NCBI RefSeq assembly: GCF_001653235.2
Contig: NC_035794.1
Location: 930,001-994,000 of the forward strand
DNA from: Pochonia chlamydosporia 170
Lineage: Eukaryota > Ascomycota > Sordariomycetes > Hypocreales > Clavicipitaceae
Direction of reading: 5' to 3'
DNA length: 64,000 bases
Below, one piece after another: positions 24,401-35,768 of this stretch (within the stretch, counting starts at the first letter, position 1; every line of letters begins with the position of its first letter). Both the position numbers and the translations under genes were made by a program. The notes beneath the pieces are model-generated. The model was not told the DNA's origin and ran no database searches. It saw nothing but the letters and a program-made list of their open reading frames with translations.

Positions 24401-26214
24401 CAGCCAGATCTTGCGGGCGCCAACGGGTATCTGGCTGGGGGCTGGCTACTCGTCGTGCAGGGAAGGTGCAGGCCAGATGCACTCTGCAGCAACAAATGCG
24501 GCACCTTCCCTCACCCGACCAGGAAATGGCAGGGGCAACCCTTGACACCCTATTAGCGGCAAGGGTGCTGATTGGCTCTCCGCCAATGTGTAACCGCCGG
24601 GCTTGCTCCAATCACCTCCAGCCACACCACCAATTGACTTTGAAGACTGGACTTCTCTTCTTTTCCACACCAAGACCTAAGACAACACTCTCACATTCAG
24701 TATATGCCATACCAGCCTTTTTGGTCTCCGTGCCGCTTCTATTGCTCCGTTCGCAAAATAGTCTCTTGCCTGGATTGGCCGCTCCAATGGGCTGCCGGTA
24801 CGATGGGCCTGCTTCTTGGCTGACATGCTAGTGCCTTAGCTCTGGCCGTTCTTGCCTAGCCACGCAGGTCTATCAAGGTCTTGAATGGTTCTTGTCTGCT
24901 GGTCACCATACATGGCTTTCATTGTGCTGGCCATGACGGCCTGTGGCTTTCAAGGTTCTCCTCACGCCTTTCTTCACGTATCCACGCCGCAACAGACAGT
25001 ATGTATTGCCACATACGGGGCAGGTTGCCGGCGTCTACCCCGGTGGTTGCACTAATTGACACCGCAGCCATGCAAACTGCATATGCCATGCCACACCATG
25101 TTGTACTATATGTCTCTTAAATCTAGAGTCCCAGCTGCTACCGCCCCAGTCTCAACCTCCTTGATCCTCTTTCCCCCTCCAACTACTCTTCTCCTTGCTT
25201 CAGGTTTCCGACAACCTCTTGTCTGATACCGACAACTTCAAAACACTGCCCGGTTCATGTTCACGCTAATAACGACGAACTTCGCTGCTTCCCGCCACGA
25301 ATTCAGACGAGACCGCCTCATATCGTACCCGGGCCCGCTCAGGAACCACCTGTTACGTCTTACACGCAGATCAGACGACGACGTTTCTTAAATCTCCACA
25401 CTCAAAACCAAGACAGCAAAGCTTCTTTCCCCAGGGCTCAGGGCATCCCAAGACTCAATCTTAATCTGCACATGTTTCTACTCGAGCACCACAGCCTGGT
25501 CGCAAGAGGTTAATGCCGCACGGATGCCTGCTGTCAAGAAACAACGGACTCAATTCCAAATTTGCCCATCATCACCAAGCCGGCATTATCCCATACTGTG
25601 TCCGTCGCGCTAGCTGTCAGTATCTGATACAGGGCTGGAGTTAGCCTCGCCCCTTCCGGCACCGGGTTCAGCCCTCCGGCGGCTTGCTTGGCTTCCTAGT
25701 CTTGCTACCGACTGGGCTGTCAAATCTTATTAGAGCGTTCCGTATCCATATTCTCTCCCGGAACAGCTGGGTCTCTTCTTCATCTCTGGAGATCTCATCC
25801 CGTCTTTTTCTTTTCCGGTTTCCTTCGTTTCCTTCGATCAGTCTGGACCTATCGAGGACCGTCTAATATCCAGTCCGTCATTCACTTGCTCTTGCTTTTG
25901 TTACTTTTCTTCACCCCAACTGTGTCGGTCTGGTTACCAGCACTTTCTTTTTTCTTTTGCGACTTCGACTTCCTCGCAATCGGCTCGCGCCAACCTGTAC
26001 TATTTACCCGCAAGAGAGATTTTGGGGCCTCGAAGGCAAATCTGGTGTTTTATTCCGACTTGTCACGGGTATTCTAGACCAGGAAACGACTTACGAGGAT
26101 ATCGAGGCTTCCAAGAGTACCGCAAGGCAAAGGCTTGGACAATAAAGGCAGAAGGTCAAGAAAGAGAAAGGAAAAGAAGTGCGAATCTGGTCAAAAGGGT
26201 CATTATTCGGCAAA
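21480..26214. other. 4.7-kb interval without a confident gene; last kilobase looks like a leader
   Basis: Only short frames occur. Opposed frames at 22679-23020 (+) and 22723-23070 (-) overlap, and neither has a recognised motif, so both are left uncalled. From about 25130 to 26214 the plus strand becomes pyrimidine-rich (CTTTTGTTACTTTTCTTC-type runs). That fits a long 5' leader for the membrane-protein gene starting at 26215. Confidence 0.45.
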
Positions 26215-26773
26215 ATGGGCAGACTTATCAAGAACCACTGGGGTCGACTCATCATTCTCACCGCCGCAGCTTGTAGGTTTTGACAAGAAGAACTTTACAT
26301 TGGCCGCAATCACTAACGATTCATTAAACAGATCAAGTTGCTGCCGCCATTGAAGGGTTCATTTGGCCCAAGATCTTTTGGGATTTCCTCACCAAGAACC
26401 TAGACCCAGCAGTGAAGCCAATTCCTATCCTGCAGAGTATCAACCTCATCTTCGGCCTCGGCATGTTTGCTCTTGAGTGGCCCTTGAGTTTTATTGCCGG
26501 ATCAAGCCTCCACCGATCTCTGGAGTTTCGACTTGCCATCCTGCCACTAACGGCACTCGCCTCAATCTTGATGTACCAATCCACCAACCCGGCAATCTAC
26601 TATGTGATTGGAATGATAGTGTACTTTGTGGCGTATAGTGAAGGCGAGGTATGTTTACATGGTGGCCGTCTCGCAGCCTTCTGGCATACTAATTTGTTCA
26701 TTAATAGATGATTTGCGCAAAGCCGTGGACCTTGCCGCAAAGGGGCATGAATGGGCCAGGAATGCGGGCATAA
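26215..26773 (+). CDS. Small four-helix integral membrane protein (fungal DUF7727-like)
   Basis: Exons 26215-26272, 26332-26648 and 26708-26773 give 146 residues. The protein starts MGRLIKNHWGRLIILTAAAY, continues with AAIEGFIWPKIFWDFLT and holds about four hydrophobic helices (first near 8-25, then roughly 58-75, 85-105 and 110-128). It ends with a short polar tail. Short four-helix proteins beginning with this HWxRLI pattern are widespread in ascomycetes and have no assigned function; the family name is from memory and not checked. All three exons are needed to keep the frame: the intron after the first exon splits a Tyr codon, and the last exon starts at an ATG-reading codon after a 59-nt intron. 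Confidence 0.72.
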
Positions 26774-28499
26774 AAATATCCGGAGCAACTTTACGCAAGA
26801 CGCATATATCTTCTGCCATTTATTTCTATCTATCATTACATTGCATTTAGCGCCGGCGTTTTTTTGACCTAATTTCCACTCGGAACTTCACGGAGCATTT
26901 TCAGCATGTCCAGCGGGTGGTGGACGGCAGCATCATATACTTTCAGTGTTTGTGTGGATTCTGAAAGTGGGAATGGGAGTTACTATGTTGCCGGGGACGG
27001 GAGTCGTGGCAAGATTTGCCCCCAGAGACACATATGGCCTTTCATTCTGGAAAATCCATTTTGGCCCTGTCGGATAATACTAAATGGCACTTGCTGCTGT
27101 AATGTACTGAGCTTGGCTGCCCTTGGTGGCGATGCAGTCGCAGACATGAGTTGCTGCGTAATATGGCGGCTGAGCAGGGGACGTGGCCAGAGTAGTCGAA
27201 TTTTCTGTTCCTTGTTGACTAGCTTTGAACATCAGCAGAGAAATTTCCATCAGAAATATTTTGCAACTGAAACAATTAGCCTGTATCGTATCTCCGTATA
27301 TGTGACGTATGCTAAGCCACCAGGATGTGCCACCACAGTTTCATCATCCTTAATCACGATGGAGCACGATACATCCCGTATGGAGCCCTAATAGTTGACG
27401 GCTATTGTGTTTGAGAATTCGCACGTCTCGAATATGCTAAATTGGTACTATGAGCCCACCCCGTCGACTCTGTCTATGAATCATCACTGTGAGCATGCCT
27501 GTCCGGTACACGGGCGACTTGTTCATTGCACTACGATGAAATACATCACACTGTATTAGAAACGAGGATCCCACCTGCTGGTCAAACTGCAGAGCAGCAC
27601 GCCCATATCAGATTCTAGCAAGCGGTCCCATCCCGACGAAACAGTGCAGACAGCCAGGCAGCGGTTTACTGACTATTGGTGGCTCCGCACGGAATGTATC
27701 ACCGCTCATTGATGCGCCAAGGGTTGGTGTTTCTAGAATGGTGAGGGCAAAGGCACTTCTTGGGTATTGCCTCAGAATCCCATATGAAACCAGTTGCATT
27801 ACTGGCATCGAGTGAGAATCGTCATCTACATGAGTACTTGAAAGGGGCTGGATGCAAGTAAGCGGACCATTTTATCTTCTTTAGATGATGTGTGTATTGA
27901 AATGAGGCCGTTTGTTCCTGATGACTCGATATGGGCGACACAGAAGATTCAATATTGGGATGTATTTGGAAGTCGAGATTTTTGAGATGTGGCTGGGTGT
28001 AGGGTATGTTGATGATGATTGCAAGGTAGGATGGTTTTAGGTTGGGGAGTGATGAAAGGAGTGGGTGTAGGGATGGATGGACTGAATATAAATACTACGG
28101 GCCTGATGACGGGGTGCAAGACTTGGTTTACTGGGGGTTGTGATCTTACGGATTCTTTTTTGAGACGTGGTGTCGATGTTGCTCCCAAGCATAACATCTA
28201 TCGCAGTTTCGGGTACGACATGCCACAAGGTCTCGAGGGAGGTGTCACTGACAGCACGGGACGCCAAGTCGACATTGTTTCTTGCCAGAAAATAAGTGAA
28301 ATGAAGTTTCAGAAGCACCATGAAATCCATGGCAATAAACAAATCAACAAAAATGTAGTTTCTTCATGGGCTGTTCAGATCACGCAGCACTTCACGTCCA
28401 TCACCATCAACACCGCCCCACAAAACTCATCCTCACGACTAGCAGTTCACAACCCACCTCATCACTCACTCACTCACTCACTCACAACTCCTCAGCACC
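26774..28499. other. Intergenic region with no recognised gene
   Basis: The interval separates the small membrane protein from the MHF1 gene. The open frames at 26906-27391 and 28019-28516 lack recognisable domains and typical coding composition. A CTCA tetranucleotide run (about 28462-28489) lies immediately upstream of the MHF1 start codon, in its leader. Confidence 0.5.
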
Positions 28500-28928
28500 A
28501 TGGCCGAAGAAGATGACCGCGAAGTACGTTCCCCCTCCCCCTCCATCACCCAACTAACCCCCCCAGCGCCTCAAATCAGCCCTCTGGTTCGCCGTCGGCC
28601 AAATCGTCGACGAAGAATGCCTCCGTCGAAACCGCAACGCAACACCCCAATTCATCGGCGCCCTCACAGAAATGGTCTGGACGCAAATAGGTTTGTATCC
28701 CCCCCCGCTCACCACGGCTAAAAGCTAACCTAGGCAGAAAACGTGGCCATCGACCTCGAAAGCTTTGCCAACCACGCGTCCCGGCCAAACATCACCACCG
28801 AAGACGTCCTCCTGCTGGCGAGGAAGAATCCCGACCTGCAGCAGATTATGGGGGATTTTGTGAATGAGAGGAAGGGGGTTAGGGAGGCGAAGATGGGGAA
28901 GAGTAAATCTGCGGGGAGACGGCGATGA
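28500..28928 (+). CDS. MHF1: MHF1 / CENP-S histone-fold protein
   Basis: Exons 28500-28523, 28567-28690 and 28738-28928 encode 112 residues, the usual size. MHF1 pairs with MHF2 in a histone-fold complex that binds DNA with FANCM/Mph1-type helicases at stalled forks and, as CENP-S, takes part in the inner kinetochore. Family signatures are clear: LKSALWFAVGQIVDEEC, then TPQFIGALTEMVWTQIENVAIDLE, then the third helix ITTEDVLLLARKNPDLQ, with a basic C-terminal tail. Introns are 43 and 47 nt, at the short end for this window; both junctions restore conserved residues. Confidence 0.92.
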
Positions 28929-30056
28929 TAGCTGATGTCATGAGATGGTTCGGAACGAAAGTATCAGGAACGTTGTTCAGGCGCGTACGCGAGCATTTCG
29001 ATATCTTATCAGCGCGGCTCCCGCCGTTTTTTGTGTGTGAAGAACAGCCGGAACCCACCGTGGGGCGAACATCCGGACCGCGGCGGCAACAGCGGGTCTT
29101 GGGGGGAAGGGAGAGAGTACTTTGTGTGTATGGTTTGCCGCGCGCCGTTATGGCTTTTGGGAGTACATGTCACGTAGACGTCACGGAAGCTATGAGGATG
29201 CTGGATGGATGAGCTAGTGCCGATGCCGGATGTGTTTGTGTCGTGGTTGTGGGGATGAATTGGAGTTGTGCTCTGTGCTGCTGGATGATTTCCCCGTGGG
29301 GTGCGGGATCGTAGATTCGGATCTTGGAATCTGTTGTTATACCATTATACAGAATTGTATTTCTATTCTAACGGGCAGCTTTTCACCCATGTTGGTGCCT
29401 TTTCTGGCCGATTCCCCAACCTAGATCCAAATTTCGTTGTTGCGCTTCTCCATACGCACATGGTCATTACCATCCCATTTCGCTAATCCAAAGATATCAA
29501 ACACCGCCAATGCCGCTTTGTATCCCATAAAATCATGTGTATAAATCATTTGTAGCCGCTGCAAGTTCAAGTTTTGTATTCAACCCTTGCGGGAAACTCT
29601 TGGAATTACATCCCGTTCCGTTCCGCGCTCTCCCGAATATGCATTCCCCGTCCCGACTGTCTGCAACCTTTCCCATGTGTTTACCATTTCAGCACGCAAG
29701 TCCAGCTTACTGCTGCTGCTTCTCGTCTGCAGAGGGGTGCATGACACCCTCTCTGCGCTCCCGTGATGGTAAAGTCCACGTTCGTGATCCGAAAGATTGT
29801 CGCCAAATCTTTGCAGACTGGCGCAGGAGTCTGTCCATTATTCGTCTGGCATGTGGGAGAGCCTTTTATCGCCTCGGTCGTTGTCTGTGTAGAGTCTCAA
29901 AGTACACACCCGAGGATTTCAATCGTCTCGTGAAATTCTTTCTCATTAATCTCTTTATAGACAGGTACCTGATACCCATGTCTTATGCATAAAAATAACC
30001 AAACGCTTGTGTATCTAAAACAATGAAAAACCATGAAAACGCCATTTTTCGTTCAT
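28929..30056. other. Convergent intergenic region (MHF1 / serine dehydratase)
   Basis: About 1.1 kb of 3'-flanking sequence between convergent genes. A frame at 29537-29992 (+) is open for 151 codons but has no recognised motif and a random-looking composition. No RNA gene was seen. Confidence 0.5.
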
Positions 30057-31156
30057 TCAGATCTTGATGGTGGTCTTGTTTCCGTACTCCCGTACGTATT
30101 GGTCAAGAATGCCCAATGTGACCCCAGAGCCACCACATACGATGATGACAATGTTCTTCTGGGCCCATTCGGCGTCAGTGAGACCACGGCCCAGGCGTTC
30201 TCGTAGGTCACCCTTGTAGACAGTGGCCAGAGCGGCGCCGCAAGAAACCTCAACAAGGTGACGGGCATCATCGGCGAAGCGGACGCAGCTGATGGCTGCA
30301 TCAGCGTCTGAGACGACCAGGCTGTGAGTGTTGGGGTATTGGCACCACTTCCACGTCTCAGCGGAGACGCGGGAGCAGCCCAGAGAGGTAGCAATGGATG
30401 TGATCTCGGGAAGTGTAATGTGAGCGTTGGCCTTGAGCGAAGCATTCATGCTGTCGGCACCAAGAGTCTCGACGCCAACAACCTCGGGTTTGGAACCTGA
30501 CCAAGGGAAGTCCTCGATGCCCTGCATAAGACCGTTGAACAAGCCGCCACCGCCAACACTGCAGACAATGGCATCAATTGGCTCGTCCATCTGCTCCCGG
30601 AGCTCAGGGATGATGGTAGAAGCACCGTCCCAGACATGAGGATGGTCAAATGGAGGGACATAGACTCCATGGGGGTCCTTGGCGAGAAGTTCTGTGCGCA
30701 GATACTCGTCGGCGGCGGCCAAGTTCTTTCCCGTTTGGTGCACTTCAACACCAAGATCCAAGAGCTTATTCTTCATCATCTCCGAAGTCGTCAGTGGAAT
30801 GACAATCGTCGCAGGGCGCTGAAGAGCAACGGCGGAAGTGGCACAGGCAAGGCCGGCGTTGCCTCCAGATGAACAGTAAAAGTGTACATCGCCAGCACTG
30901 TTGTTGGCGGCACGGGTCATGAGGTTTCCGATTCCACGGGACTTGAAGGAACCACTAGGCTGGAGGTTATCCAGCTTTAGGTAGATGTTGCTAAAGAAAC
31001 ATGGTGTTAGTGACAACCAGGAACCCCTTGGGTGATGTGGTATCAACGCCATCGTGCTGGGAGTGCTTACCATCCTGCAACACGAGTAAGTTGAGGGCTC
31101 AAGACACAAGGAGTCTTGTTCCAGGGGACCTTAGGCTCAGGACCGAGAGAACCCAT
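30057..31156 (-). CDS. L-serine/L-threonine dehydratase (PLP fold type II)
   Basis: Exons 31071-31156 and 30057-30990 give 339 residues, normal for the cytosolic eukaryotic serine dehydratase group. It deaminates L-serine (and usually L-threonine) to pyruvate or 2-oxobutanoate plus ammonia. The PLP-binding lysine is Lys45 in PSGSFKSRG. The phosphate-binding loop region SSGGNAGLA lies near 70-78, VGGGGLFNG in the middle, and the cofactor-contacting CGGSGVT near the C-terminus. The 80-nt intron splits a Cys codon and restores AGCNIYLKLDNLQPSGSFK. A neighbouring function such as threonine deaminase of isoleucine synthesis is unlikely because there is no C-terminal regulatory domain. Confidence 0.93.
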
Positions 31157-34100
31157 TGTGAAGGTTTGGATTTGGCAACTGATGAGTGAGTGAGGTGAGA
31201 AGAGATGAAGCCTTGATGGAGATTGAGTGGAAGTTGGGTGTAAGCGGTACGGGCCAGTTGATAGGATCCCGAGTTGTTGAAAACAAGTCAAGTTGCTATT
31301 AGTAAAAACACATAAATAACAACTCTTCAACGACGGTTTCAAAACAATACGGGTCGGGAGGCGGACTTGATATAGGTTTTTGGGTCGGGGCGGGCCAGCA
31401 CTGATACTGGTACACAGGTATCCGCCGGAAGCCGACCAGGGAGTGAGTTTACGGCGGTGCCCTCAAAGGTACTTGGTTGTGGAGAAGATATGGATCGTGG
31501 GATGGAGGCGACGCCATTGTTGGACTAATTTGTACACCTCGCAATTCACCATGTACTGTCGGGGCGTAAGATTACCGTGAGTACCTAGCCATTGACGCAA
31601 GGTACGTGGACACGGTGTCCGTCATCTTGATTCATTCAATTCCTTTGTGATGGCTATCCTTTGCAATGAAACACCTGTAGTCGCTGCATGATCGAGATAA
31701 CGAATGGAATTGTAGATAACAAAGGCGTGGACAGAGGGCCGTACAAGCGAGCGCGGCTAGCCAGACAGTGTGTTGTGTCGTGGCAACGAAGCGAAGAATT
31801 TTTTTGTCTAGTCGTCTCAAGTGCTCTTACACGCATTGGCCGCGACGCTGACAGTCGCCCAAAACAGGCACACAGCCCAGCTGATTCGGATGCACACCGT
31901 TTTTGGCCTTGGTTTCTGGACCGTTCCTGAGATAAAAAAGCATGGTCATGTCCGTGCCAGCAACTGTTGTCTTGCCTTCCAAGCGTCAAGATTTCTTTCC
32001 ACACGCCCCCGCGTGATGGGGACCACTAAACTCCGTTGGGCAAGTATGATGGAAGACTTTTGCCTCCATCAAATACACAGTGGACCAGCATTGACCGGGG
32101 CAGCACAGTCCTTTACCAAAAAAAGGTCATTTTGACTGCGTAAGACGAAACTTAATGGTCGTAATTGCTCTGTCTCGATGCCAAAATTTTGGTGACGGTG
32201 GTTCTTGGCTGCTGTCGACGCGGGGGAGGGGGTGCAATGTGGTCAACTGGTGTGACTCTTGCTGTTATCAGAGACACGGCCAGGATGTTCGCTATCTCGG
32301 GATGTTGCACAGTGTAGTGGTGGGAGGACCTGTGGCAGCCCATTGATACTGTTGCTGGAGCAAAGTCTATGATAAGAAGTGGCTGTGGCGATAATAACAC
32401 GGATGGCACTGGGTGCTTTTACGAGGACAACAATGTAGTGAGGAGGAAACGAAAGCCTCACGGAAATCAAGCTGCAAGCATGACGGTGTGACAAAAAAGG
32501 CAAGAGCGGGGAGATCAAATGGCTGGCAAGAGCTGGCAAGAGCTGGCAAGAGCATCTCTGTTGACATCAATGAGCAAGATTGCGAGATTATCACTACCAA
32601 CTTTCTTCTCGCGGCTCTGGTCCCGAGTTCCCAACAACACCACAACTGGACATGTGCCTTGTATCTCGATCATTGCCCACGCGCACGCAGCTGCCACATG
32701 GTAGGGCGGGCAAAGTTGCAGCAGCTGGCTCTGCTGTAGCATCTCACGGCCGGAGGCGCACCGCGCTATCTCCCTGCTGAGCATCAAGACTCGATCCATG
32801 GATCCATGGTCGTGGAAGAACGAATGGAAGAACGGGACAGCACCGCGCGGTCCCAGGGCCAACAAGGGGAACGAAGCGCTTGGCTGGCAACCTGGTACTC
32901 CGTACATTCAAGTACGTCGACCTCTGCCGATGCAATGTTATCAGCAATGTACCTGATTGCCTGCACCAGCCATCTGCACGTCCTGCACACCCCTGGCATT
33001 TCTGGAGTCGCCGTGGCCCCGTTGGGAAGCTTGTTGTGCCAGATTACGTTGTTATAGGGTAAAAAATAGATTCTATGGGGTAATCGCACCCAAGTTATAG
33101 GGTAAAAAGATCCCGATCCAAACCTCGACGACCCACCAGCATCCGGGGGCCGCAAGGGGGGCGTGGAGAAAAGGAAAAGTATTTTTTTCTTCATCTCGGT
33201 GCAATCATGAAGTTATTACAGTGCTGAAATGAACAAAGGACCTCCGGTGATTGAAGAGGCGGTAGGTGGCATAGATTGCTTTTCCTAGCCCGCCACCCCT
33301 TGCTGATTTATCACACCTGCACACCTTCTCACAGTACTGTACCGGTATCGCCTCGGACGAAAGATGTCTTTCACGACACCAAATCGAGAACGGAGATGGT
33401 TCGGTATTTGTGGGTTTTGGGCCACGCCACGGAGCTGCGGACTGAGGAGCCGGGACGGTTGACTGGAGCCGTGGAGCCAAAAGGCTGGCAACTCAACACC
33501 TAGCAGAGTCATCACATGCCTGGCAGCTCAGCTTCAAGCTCCAGTACTGCATGTTTGAGAAGACCAGGCTTTGTGCTTGCAACAACATTGATATCTACCA
33601 GATTGTTGAGAGACACTTCACTTCCGAAGCAGTGTGCAGCCTTTGTCAGACTGCGGCCAAAGAGGTACTGGTAACATGGTTTCACTAAACTTACCGCAAG
33701 ATGCTGGCCTAACCGTTCGTTTCATCAAGCTCATGTGACCAACTTGTCACAACCAGGATGGATACAGGAATCTGCGTCTCAGTGGAATCTTCTGACATGT
33801 AATGTTCCCTAAGATGGTTCGAGTACCGGTAAGCCGTGCGAAATATGATCAACTACCTACCTAGTAGGTAATAATGGATGGTTTCGCGCCGCTTGGCGTC
33901 TAGTTGACTCCTCAACAACATGGCATGCCAGCCGTCGTCAATGATGATTTCCACAACACCAACTCCCGTCGTCTCCGAATTGATGGAGGTACCAATCAGC
34001 ACCGTCGTGAAGCATTTCTGGGCCAGCAGAAGCCACCAAGATAGTGATTGAATTGAGGTTACCGCCCTTTGTTCACGCAATCTGGGACTCGCGCATTCCC

Positions 34101-35354
34101 CATTCCCAGCATATTGTATGTATGGCGTTGGAGAGGACCTGAATGAGTCCCACATTGGAAGAGAAAGCACGGGCAATAGGCTCCATGCCATCTATCTTCA
34201 AAATTATGGCCTGTTTGACAAGAACTCGGCTGGCGCTTCACATTCATTGATGCGGGCGCTTTGATATTGAACCACACTCACACCCGTCCTGGTCTTGTCA
34301 ATTTGCTCTTGAGTGGTATGAGAGCCGCAAATACCTCGGAATCGCGCGTCGTCCGCCGGCATTTTCTAGCCATTTCGTTCCCCCCATTTCATCAAGATCG
34401 ACGTTAATCGCGTCACCACGCGACTTGCTCTTGTACCACCGAACTTCATGCAAACGATGCCGCACCCCAAATTCCGAGCTTGTCCGTGGCATCCTGCCGA
34501 AACGCAATCTATCAAAGATTGCGATTTTGAGCCGGGTCTGGATCTGCAGCCACTTTTGGAGCCACGTTTGGGGTCATGGCGCTGTGACTTGTGAGGGTTC
34601 TTTGCAACTTCACACGGTGTGGTCATGTGGACAGCAGGTCGTCTTTGCTCAAGTGAGATGCAAGGAACCTTGCTCGTGAGCCAGATAGCAAACGAAAGTT
34701 GTCGCTGCACGTTCCTTGTCACCGACTTTTGTGCTATTAGCTTGTCGAGACACACTCATCAAATCTGGGGTTCAACTCCAGGTGTTGCCTTGGCACACCA
34801 ACACTTCACCCTGACCAACTTAGACCACTTTGCAAACGGAGACAGCAGACCGGAACCAAACCTTGCACCTCAGGCTGCCGAACATTGGCTATTGTATTAG
34901 AGGCCATATCAGAAATCTGGGAAGAGTACGAAGTAACGAGTTGGCGAAATCGAGATGCTCCTGAGTGGCTCAACAGCTGCACAACCAACCTGTCCAGTCA
35001 AAACACTGGCACCTACTACACACATCAACACACTCACAATTTCACTCTCACACTCACACCCACACCTTGCTTCCCTCTTTCCTTTCATTCTATGCCAGAT
35101 GGTGGACTGAGCTAGGCTCAACTGAGAAAAAGCATAGTATCATGCGCATTGGGAAATTTGTATTCTTACCTTGCTCACATCTTTTTTGTTCCATACATTT
35201 TGTTTTACCCAGTCAACTATCAACAACTCAAATATTGCGGAATCACGACAGGCACAAACTGCCCAAGTTTATTGACTTCATTTATCCCAACATTCTCCAC
35301 CAAAATTTAGGTCCGCATCTAGTTTTATTGCCAGCAACCACATAAACATCCACG
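31157..35354. other. 4.2-kb interval without a confident gene
   Basis: Divergent flanks of the serine dehydratase (-) and the F-box-like locus (+). Overlapping short frames on both strands show no family features. Local repeats include three copies of CTGGCAAGAG (32523-32552), two copies of GTTATAGGGTAAAAA (33050-33064, 33094-33108) and CACTCA-type microsatellite (about 35026-35073) in the probable leader of the downstream gene. Confidence 0.5.
32523..32552 (+). repeat. Three tandem copies of CTGGCAAGAG
   Basis: Three perfect consecutive copies of a 10-bp unit in intergenic DNA. No function is evident. Confidence 0.85.
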
Positions 35355-35729
35355 ATGGCAACTGGAGAGCTTGGCGCCGGTTTCCCTGATGACAGCCCGG
35401 AGCTCCTCTTGTTGCAGAACCTGGCACCTATTCTTCATCGAGATACAACAGAAGCGACTGACAGAACAGATGCCGTCGCAGAAGATGATTCTACTTTCAT
35501 TGCAGAGCAGTGTACGCCTGCATCTGCCCAAACCGACGACACCCAAGAGTCTCAGAGATCCACACGAAATAAACGAGCTCGTTCGGCAAGCCGACCAAAG
35601 AGTAAGCGAAGCAAGAAACGAAAGATAATCTGTTCTGGAGAAACACAACCATGCAATTCTGAGTCACAAGGACCAGTAGGAAAGGTAGACTGGGAGAAAA
35701 AGCTAAATGAGATGCGCGGCGTGAACTAG
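35355..35729 (+). CDS. Upstream part of F-box-like locus, or separate small basic nuclear protein
   Basis: This frame encodes 124 residues: an acidic, Leu-rich N-terminus (SPELLLLQNLAPILHRD), then a strongly basic tract RSASRPKSKRSKKRKI that looks like a bipartite nuclear localisation signal, then a short tail. It ends at a single TAG (35727-35729). The same reading frame stays open for 13 codons to the ATG of the next frame and onward to 37040. It may therefore be the first part of one 561-codon protein cut by a premature stop. Alternatively, a very short 39-nt intron (GTGAAC donor at 35721, ACAG acceptor at 35759) would remove the stop. If separate, it is an unidentified short nuclear-type protein. 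Confidence 0.45.
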   Translation: MATGELGAGFPDDSPELLLLQNLAPILHRDTTEATDRTDAVAEDDSTFIAEQCTPASAQTDDTQESQRSTRNKRARSASRPKSKRSKKRKIICSGETQPCNSESQGPVGKVDWEKKLNEMRGVN

Positions 35730-35768
35730 GAGACCTCAACGCGCAGACGACTGAGACAGCCAACAAAT

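Noticed and set aside
26906..27391. Plus-strand frame of 161 codons downstream of the small membrane protein
   Set aside because: Composition is not protein-like and no motif or splice structure supports it.
29537..29992. Plus-strand frame of 151 codons between MHF1 and the serine dehydratase
   Set aside because: No recognised family, and it lies in the 3' flanks of two convergent genes.
34765..34790. GGTTCAACTCC resembling a tRNA T-arm
   Set aside because: No matching acceptor, D-arm or anticodon arm could be folded upstream.
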